A stretch of 64,000 nt of DNA from positions 8,777,384 through 8,841,383 of the forward strand of contig JASKMD010000015.1 of assembly GCA_030144725.1 (NCBI GenBank), written 5' to 3'. The notes beneath the pieces were generated by a model. It was not told where the DNA came from. It made no database searches and saw nothing but the letters and a program-made list of their open reading frames with translations. The stretch is from Haematococcus lacustris. Its lineage: Eukaryota > Chlorophyta > Chlorophyceae > Chlamydomonadales > Haematococcaceae. Positions 11,701-20,700 of this stretch are shown here, in pieces. Made by a program: the position numbers and the translations under genes. Position 1 is the stretch's first letter; the number at the start of each line of letters is the position of its first letter.

Positions 11701-14700
11701 GACTGCCTGGTCATGCATGGCTGTGGCAAGCAGGTCTGGCAGATGGTGGTAAGGCTGAGCGCCATGTCTTATGCCGGCCTGCATGTCAACATGGGTAGTT
11801 GGCATCTCTGTTGTGGCTGCCTGGTCATGCATGGCTGTAGCAAGCAGGTCTGGCAGGTGGTGGTAAGGCTGAGCGCCATGTCTTATGCCGGCCTGCATGT
11901 CAACATGGGTAGTTGGCATCTCTGTTGTGGCTGCCCGGTCATGCATGGCTGTAGCAAGCAGGTCTGGCAGGTGGTGGTAAGGCTGAGCGCCATGTCTTAT
12001 GCCGGCCTGCATGTCAACATGGGTAGTTGGCATCTCTGTTGTGGCTGCCTGGTCATGCATGGCTGTAGCAAGCAGGTCTGGCAGATGGTGGTAAGGCTGA
12101 GCGCCATGTCTTATGCCGGCCTGCATGTCAACATGGGTAGTTGGCATCTCTGTTGTGGCTGCCTGGTCATGCATGGCTGTAGCAAGCAGGTCTGGCAGGT
12201 GGTGGTAAGGCTGAGCGCCATGTCTTATGCCGGCCTGCATGTCAACATGGGTAGTTGACATCTCTGTTGTGGCTGCCTGGTCATGCATGGCTGTGGCAAG
12301 CATGTCTGGCAGATGGTGGTAAGGCTGAGCGCCTTGTCTTATGCCGGCCTGCATGTCAACATGGGTAGTTGGCATCTCTGTTGTGGCTGCCTGGTCATGC
12401 ATGGCTGTGGCAAGCAGGTCTGGCAGATGGTGGTAAGGCTGAGCGCCATGTCTTATGCCGGCCTGCATGTCAACATGGGTAGTTGGCATCTCTGTTGTGG
12501 CTGCCTGGTCATGCATGGCTGTAGCAAGCAGGTCTGGCAGATGGTGGTAAGGCTGAGCGCCATGTCTTATGCCGGCCTGCATGTCAACATGGGTAGTTGG
12601 CATCTCTGTTGTGGCTGCCTGGTCATGCATGGCTGTAGCAAGCAGGTCTGGCAGGTGGTGGTAAGGCTGAGCGCCATGTCTTATGCCGGCCTGCATGTCA
12701 ACATGGGTAGTTGGCATCTCTGTTGTGACTGCCTGGTCATGCATGGCTGTAGCAAGCAGGTCTGGCAGGTGGTGGTAAGGCTGAGCGCCATGTCTTATGC
12801 CGGCCTGCATGTCAACATGGGTAGTTGACATCTCTGTTGTGGCTGCCTGGTCATGCATGGCTGTAGCAAGCAGGTCTGGCAGATGGTGGTAAGGCTGAGC
12901 GCCATGTCTTATGCCGGCCTGCATGTCAACATGGGTAGTTGGCATCTCTGTTGTGGCTGCCTGGTCATGCATAGCTGTAGCAAGCAGGTCTGGCAGATGG
13001 TGGTAAGGCTGAGCGCCATGTCTTATGCCGGCCTGCATGTCAACATGGGTAGTTGGCATCTCTGTTGTGGCTGCCTGGTCATGCATGGCTGTAGCAAGCA
13101 GGTCTGGCAGGTGGTGGTAAGGCTGAGCGCCATGTCTTATGCCGGCCTGCATGTCAACATGGGTAGTTGACATCTCTGTTGTGGCTGCCTGGTCGTGCAT
13201 GGCTGTAGCAAGCAGGTCTGGCAGATGGTGGTAAGGCTGAGCGCCATGTCTTATGCCGGCCTGCATGTCAACATGGGTAGTTGGCATCTCTGTTGTGGCT
13301 GCCTGGTCATGCATGGCTGTAGCAAGCAGGTCTGGCAGGTGGTGGTAAGGCTGAGCGCCATGTCTTATGCCGGCCTGCATGTCAACATGGGTAGTTGGCA
13401 TCTCTGTTGTGACTGCCTGGTCATGCATGGCTGTAGCAAGCAGGTCTGGCAGGTGGTGGTAAGGCTGAGCGCCATGTCTTATGCCGGCCTGCATGTCAAC
13501 ATGGGTAGTTGACATCTCTGTTGTGGCTGCCTGGTCATGCATGGCTGTAGCAAGCAGGTCTGGCAGGTGGTGGTAAGGCTGAGCGCCATGTCTTATGCCG
13601 GCCTGCATGTCAACATGGGTAGTTGGCATCTCTGTTGTGGCTGCCCGGTCATGCATGGCTGTAGCAAGCAGGTCTGGCAGATGGTGGTAAGGCTGAGCGC
13701 CATGTCTTATGCCGGCCTGCATGTCAACATGGGTAGTTGGCATCTCTGTTGTGGCTGCCTGGTCATGCATGGCTGTAGCAAGCAGGTCTGGCAGGTGGTG
13801 GTAAGGCTGAGCGCCATGTCTTATGCCGGCCTGCATGTCAACATGGGTAGTTGGCATCTCTGTTGTGGCTGCCTGGTCATGCATGGCTGTAGCAAGCAGG
13901 TCTGGCAGGTGGTGGTAAGGCTGAGCGCCATGTCTTATGCCGGCCTGCATGTCAACATGGGTAGTTGACATCTCTGTTGTGGCTGCCTGGTCGTGCATGG
14001 CTGTAGCAAGCAGGTCTGGCAGATGGTGGTAAGGCTGAGCGCCATGTCTTATGCCGGCCTGCATGTCAACATGGGTAGTTGGCATCTCTGTTGTGGCTGC
14101 CTGGTCATGCATGGCTGTAGCAAGCAGGTCTGGCAGGTGGTGGTAAGGCTGAGCGCCATGTCTTATGCCGGCCTGCATGTCAACATGGGTAGTTGGCATC
14201 TCTGTTGTGACTGCCTGGTCATGCATGGCTGTGGCAAGCATGTCTGGCAGATGGTGGTAAGGCTGAGCGCCATGTCTTATGCCGGCCTGCATGTCAACAT
14301 GGGTAGTTGACATCTCTGTTGTGGCTGCCTGGTCATGCATGGCTGTAGCAAGCAGGTCTGGCAGGTGGTGGTAAGGCTGAGCGCCATGTCTTATGCCGGC
14401 CTGCATGTCAACATGGGTAGTTGGCATCTCTGTTGTGGCTGCCCGGTCATGCATGGCTGTAGCAAGCAGGTCTGGCAGGTGGTGGTAAGGCTGAGCGCCA
14501 TGTCTTATGCCGGCCTGCATGTCAACATGGGTAGTTGGCATCTCTGTTGTGGCTGCCTGGTCATGCATGGCTGTAGCAAGCAGGTCTGGCAGATGGTGGT
14601 AAGGCTGAGCGCCATGTCTTATGCCGGCCTGCATGTCAACATGGGTAGTTGGCATCTCTGTTGTGGCTGCCTGGTCATGCATGGCTGTAGCAAGCAGGTC

Positions 14701-17700
14701 TGGCAGGTGGTGGTAAGGCTGAGCGCCATGTCTTATGCCGGCCTGCATGTCAACATGGGTAGTTGGCATCTCTGTTGTGGCTGCCTGGTCATGCATGGCT
14801 GTAGCAAGCAGGTCTGGCAGGTGGTGGTAAGGCTGAGCGCCATGTCTTATGCCGGCCTGCATGTCAACATGGGTAGTTGACATCTCTGTTGTGGCTGCCT
14901 GGTCGTGCATGGCTGTAGCAAGCAGGTCTGGCAGATGGTGGTAAGGCTGAGCGCCATGTCTTATGCCGGCCTGCATGTCAACATGGGTAGTTGGCATCTC
15001 TGTTGTGGCTGCCTGGTCATGCATGGCTGTAGCAAGCAGGTCTGGCAGGTGGTGGTAAGGCTGAGCGCCATGTCTTATGCCGTCCTGCATGTCAACATGG
15101 GTAGTTGGCATCTCTGTTGTGGCTGCCTGGTCATGCATGGCTGTAGCAAGCAGGTCTGGCAGGTGGTGGTAAGGCTGAGCGCCATGTCTTATGCCGGCCT
15201 GCATGTCAACATGGGTAGTTGGCATCTCTGTTGTGGCTGCCTGGTCATGCATGGCTGTGGCAAGCATGTCTGGCAGATGGTGGTAAGGCTGAGCGCCATG
15301 TCTTATGCCGGCCTGCATGTCAACATGGGTAGTTGACATCTCTGTTGTGGCTGCCTGGTCGTGCATGGCTGTAGCAAGCAGGTCTGGCAGATGGTGGTAA
15401 GGCTGAGCGCCATGTCTTATGCCGGCCTGCATGTCAACATGGGTAGTTGGCATCTCTGTTGTGACTGCCTGGTCATGCATGGCTGTGGCAAGCAGGTCTG
15501 GCAGATGGTGGTAAGGCTGAGCGCCATGTCTTATGCCGGCCTGCATGTCAACATGGGTAGTTGGCATCTCTGTTGTGGCTGCCTGGTCATGCATGGCTGT
15601 AGCAAGCAGGTCTGGCAGGTGGTGGTAAGGCTGAGCGCCATGTCTTATGCCGGCCTGCATGTCAACATGGGTAGTTGGCATCTCTGTTGTGGCTGCCCGG
15701 TCATGCATGGCTGTAGCAAGCAGGTCTGGCAGGTGGTGGTAAGGCTGAGCGCCATGTCTTATGCCGGCCTGCATGTCAACATGGGTAGTTGGCATCTCTG
15801 TTGTGACTGCCTGGTCATGCATGGCTGTAGCAAGCAGGTCTGGCAGATGGTGGTAAGGCTGAGCGCCATGTCTTATGCCGGCCTGCATGTCAACATGGGT
15901 AGTTGGCATCTCTGTTGTGGCTGCCTGGTCATGCATGGCTGTAGCAAGCAGGTCTGGCAGGTGGTGGTAAGGCTGAGCGCCATGTCTTATGCCGGCCTGC
16001 ATGTCAACATGGGTAGTTGACATCTCTGTTGTGGCTGCCTGGTCATGCATGGCTGTGGCAAGCATGTCTGGCAGATGGTGGTAAGGCTGAGCGCCTTGTC
16101 TTATGCCGGCCTGCATGTCAACATGGGTAGTTGGCATCTCTGTTGTGGCTGCCTGGTCATGCATGGCTGTGGCAAGCATGTCTGGCAGATGGTGGTAAGG
16201 CTGAGCGCCATGTCTTATGCCGGCCTGCATGTCAACATGGGTAGTTGGCATCTCTGTTGTGGCTGCCTGGTCATGCATGGCTGTAGCAAGCAGGTCTGGC
16301 AGGTGGTGGTAAGGCTGAGCGCCATGTCTTATGCCGGCCTGCATGTCAACATGGGTAGTTGGCATCTCTGTTGTGACTGCCTGGTCATGCATGGCTGTGG
16401 CAAGCATGTCTGGCAGATGGTGGTAAGGCTGAGCGCCATGTCTTATGCCGGCCTGCATGTCAACATGGGTAGTTGGCATCTCTGTTGTGGCTGCCTGGTC
16501 ATGCATGGCTGTAGCAAGCAGGTCTGGCAGGTGGTGGTAAGGCTGAGCGCCATGTCTTATGCCGGCCTGCATGTCAACATGGGTAGTTGGCATCTCTGTT
16601 GTGGCTGCCCGGTCATGCATGGCTGTAGCAAGCAGGTCTGGCAGGTGGTGGTAAGGCTGAGCGCCATGTCTTATGCCGGCCTGCATGTCAACATGGGTAG
16701 TTGGCATCTCTGTTGTGGCTGCCTGGTCATGCATGGCTGTAGCAAGCAGGTCTGGCAGATGGTGGTAAGGCTGAGCGCCATGTCTTATGCCGGCCTGCAT
16801 GTCAACATGGGTAGTTGGCATCTCTGTTGTGGCTGCCTGGTCATGCATGGCTGTAGCAAGCAGGTCTGGCAGGTGGTGGTAAGGCTGAGCGCCATGTCTT
16901 ATGCCGGCCTGCATGTCAACATGGGTAGTTGGCATCTCTGTTGTGGCTGCCTGGTCATGCATGGCTGTAGCAAGCAGGTCTGGCAGGTGGTGGTAAGGCT
17001 GAGCGCCATGTCTTATGCCGGCCTGCATGTCAACATGGGTAGTTGACATCTCTGTTGTGGCTGCCTGGTCATGCATGGCTGTAGCAAGCAGGTCTGGCAG
17101 ATGGTGGTATGGCTGAGCGCCATGTCTTATGCCGGCCTGCATGTCAACATGGGTAGTTGACATCTCTGTTGTGGCTGCCTGGTCGTGCATGGCTGTAGCA
17201 AGCAGGTCTGGCAGATGGTGGTAAGGCTGAGCGCCATGTCTTATGCCGGCCTGCATGTCAACATGGGTAGTTGGCATCTCTGTTGTGGCTGCCTGGTCAT
17301 GCATGGCTGTAGCAAGCAGGTCTGGCAGGTGGTGGTAAGGCTGAGCGCCATGTCTTATGCCGTCCTGCATGTCAACATGGGTAGTTGGCATCTCTGTTGT
17401 GGCTGCCTGGTCATGCATGGCTGTAGCAAGCAGGTCTGGCAGGTGGTGGTAAGGCTGAGCGCCATGTCTTATGCCGGCCTGCATGTCAACATGGGTAGTT
17501 GGCATCTCTGTTGTGACTGCCTGGTCATGCATGGCTGTGGCAAGCATGTCTGGCAGATGGTGGTAAGGCTGAGCGCCATGTCTTATGCCGGCCTGCATGT
17601 CAACATGGGTAGTTGACATCTCTGTTGTGGCTGCCTGGTCGTGCATGGCTGTAGCAAGCAGGTCTGGCAGATGGTGGTAAGGCTGAGCGCCATGTCTTAT

Positions 17701-20700
17701 GCCGGCCTGCATGTCAACATGGGTAGTTGGCATCTCTGTTGTGACTGCCTGGTCATGCATGGCTGTGGCAAGCAGGTCTGGCAGATGGTGGTAAGGCTGA
17801 GCGCCATGTCTTATGCCGGCCTGCATGTCAACATGGGTAGTTGGCATCTCTGTTGTGGCTGCCTGGTCATGCATGGCTGTAGCAAGCAGGTCTGGCAGGT
17901 GGTGGTAAGGCTGAGCGCCATGTCTTATGCCGGCCTGCATGTCAACATGGGTAGTTGGCATCTCTGTTGTGGCTGCCCGGTCATGCATGGCTGTAGCAAG
18001 CAGGTCTGGCAGGTGGTGGTAAGGCTGAGCGCCATGTCTTATGCCGGCCTGCATGTCAACATGGGTAGTTGGCATCTCTGTTGTGGCTGCCTGGTCATGC
18101 ATGGCTGTAGCAAGCAGGTCTGGCAGATGGTGGTAAGGCTGAGCGCCATGTCTTATGCCGGCCTGCATGTCAACATGGGTAGTTGGCATCTCTGTTGTGG
18201 CTGCCTGGTCATGCATGGCTGTAGCAAGCAGGTCTGGCAGGTGGTGGTAAGGCTGAGCGCCATGTCTTATGCCGGCCTGCATGTCAACATGGGTAGTTGA
18301 CATCTCTGTTGTGGCTGCCTGGTCATGCATGGCTGTGGCAAGCATGTCTGGCAGATGGTGGTAAGGCTGAGCGCCTTGTCTTATGCCGGCCTGCATGTCA
18401 ACATGGGTAGTTGGCATCTCTGTTGTGGCTGCCTGGTCATGCATGGCTGTGCCAAGCATGTCTGGCAGATGGTGGTAAGGCTGAGCGCCATGTCTTATGC
18501 CGGCCTGCATGTCAACATGGGTAGTTGGCATCTCTGTTGTGGCTGCCTGGTCATGCATGGCTGTAGCAAGCAGGTCTGGCAGGTGGTGGTAAGGCTGAGC
18601 GCCATGTCTTATGCCGGCCTGCATGTCAACATGGGTAGTTGGCATCTCTGTTGTGGCTGCCTGGTCATGCATGGCTGTAGCAAGCAGGTCTGGCAGGTGG
18701 TGGTAAGGCTGAGCGCCATGTCTTATGCCGGCCTGCATGTCAACATGGGTAGTTGACATCTCTGTTGTGGCTGCCTGGTCATGCATGGCTGTAGCAAGCA
18801 GGTCTGGCAGATGGTGGTATGGCTGAGCGCCATGTCTTATGCCGGCCTGCATGTCAACATGGGTAGTTGACATCTCTGTTGTGGCTGCCTGGTCGTGCAT
18901 GGCTGTAGCAAGCAGGTCTGGCAGATGGTGGTAAGGCTGAGCGCCATGTCTTATGCCGGCCTGCATGTCAACATGGGTAGTTGGCATCTCTGTTGTGGCT
19001 GCCTGGTCATGCATGGCTGTAGCAAGCAGGTCTGGCAGGTGGTGGTAAGGCTGAGCGCCATGTCTTATGCCGTCCTGCATGTCAACATGGGTAGTTGGCA
19101 TCTCTGTTGTGGCTGCCTGGTCATGCATGGCTGTAGCAAGCAGGTCTGGCAGGTGGTGGTAAGGCTGAGCGCCATGTCTTATGCCGGCCTGCATGTCAAC
19201 ATGGGTAGTTGGCATCTCTGTTGTGACTGCCTGGTCATGCATGGCTGTGGCAAGCATGTCTGGCAGATGGTGGTAAGGCTGAGCGCCATGTCTTATGCCG
19301 GCCTGCATGTCAACATGGGTAGTTGACATCTCTGTTGTGGCTGCCTGGTCGTGCATGGCTGTAGCAAGCAGGTCTGGCAGATGGTGGTAAGGCTGAGCGC
19401 CATGTCTTATGCCGGCCTGCATGTCAACATGGGTAGTTGGCATCTCTGTTGTGACTGCCTGGTCATGCATGGCTGTGGCAAGCAGGTCTGGCAGATGGTG
19501 GTAAGGCTGAGCGCCATGTCTTATGCCGGCCTGCATGTCAACATGGGTAGTTGGCATCTCTGTTGTGGCTGCCTGGTCATGCATGGCTGTAGCAAGCAGG
19601 TCTGGCAGGTGGTGGTAAGGCTGAGCGCCATGTCTTATGCCGGCCTGCATGTCAACATGGGTAGTTGGCATCTCTGTTGTGGCTGCCCGGTCATGCATGG
19701 CTGTAGCAAGCAGGTCTGGCAGGTGGTGGTAAGGCTGAGCGCCATGTCTTATGCCGGCCTGCATGTCAACATGGGTAGTTGGCATCTCTGTTGTGGCTGC
19801 CTGGTCATGCATGGCTGTAGCAAGCAGGTCTGGCAGATGGTGGTAAGGCTGAGCGCCATGTCTTATGCCGGCCTGCATGTCAACATGGGTAGTTGGCATC
19901 TCTGTTGTGGCTGCCTGGTCATGCATGGCTGTAGCAAGCAGGTCTGGCAGGTGGTGGTAAGGCTGAGCGCCATGTCTTATGCCGGCCTGCATGTCAACAT
20001 GGGTAGTTGACATCTCTGTTGTGGCTGCCTGGTCATGCATGGCTGTGGCAAGCATGTCTGGCAGATGGTGGTAAGGCTGAGCGCCTTGTCTTATGCCGGC
20101 CTGCATGTCAACATGGGTAGTTGGCATCTCTGTTGTGGCTGCCTGGTCATGCATGGCTGTGGCAAGCATGTCTGGCAGATGGTGGTAAGGCTGAGCGCCA
20201 TGTCTTATGCCGGCCTGCATGTCAACATGGGTAGTTGGCATCTCTGTTGTGGCTGCCTGGTCATGCATGGCTGTAGCAAGCAGGTCTGGCAGGTGGTGGT
20301 AAGGCTGAGCGCCATGTCTTATGCCGGCCTGCATGTCAACATGGGTAGTTGGCATCTCTGTTGTGGCTGCCTGGTCATGCATGGCTGTAGCAAGCAGGTC
20401 TGGCAGGTGGTGGTAAGGCTGAGCGCCATGTCTTATGCCGGCCTGCATGTCAACATGAGTAGTTAGCAACTCTGTAGCGGCTGGCTGGTCATGCAAGGCT
20501 GTATCAGTTAGGGCTGGCGGGTGGTGGTAAGGCTGAGCGCTATGTCTTATACATGCCTGCATGTCAACATGAGTAGTCGGCATCACTGTAGCGGCTGGCT
20601 GGTCCTGCAAGGCTGTGGCAAGCAGGGCTGGCAGGTGGTGGTAAGGCTGAGCGCCATGTCTTATACAGGCATGCAGACAAGGGTGTGTGTTCATTTGCCC

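Noticed and set aside
3841..20672. Many plus-strand ORFs of 67-333 codons in the 114-bp array
   Set aside because: They are the antisense reading of the repeat. They stop only where a unit has the Ser variant (TTGACA). The minus frame is open through the whole gene and has meaningful ends.
3841..20672. CRISPR-like array
   Set aside because: There are no spacers; the whole 114-bp unit is repeated and encodes protein in a eukaryotic context.
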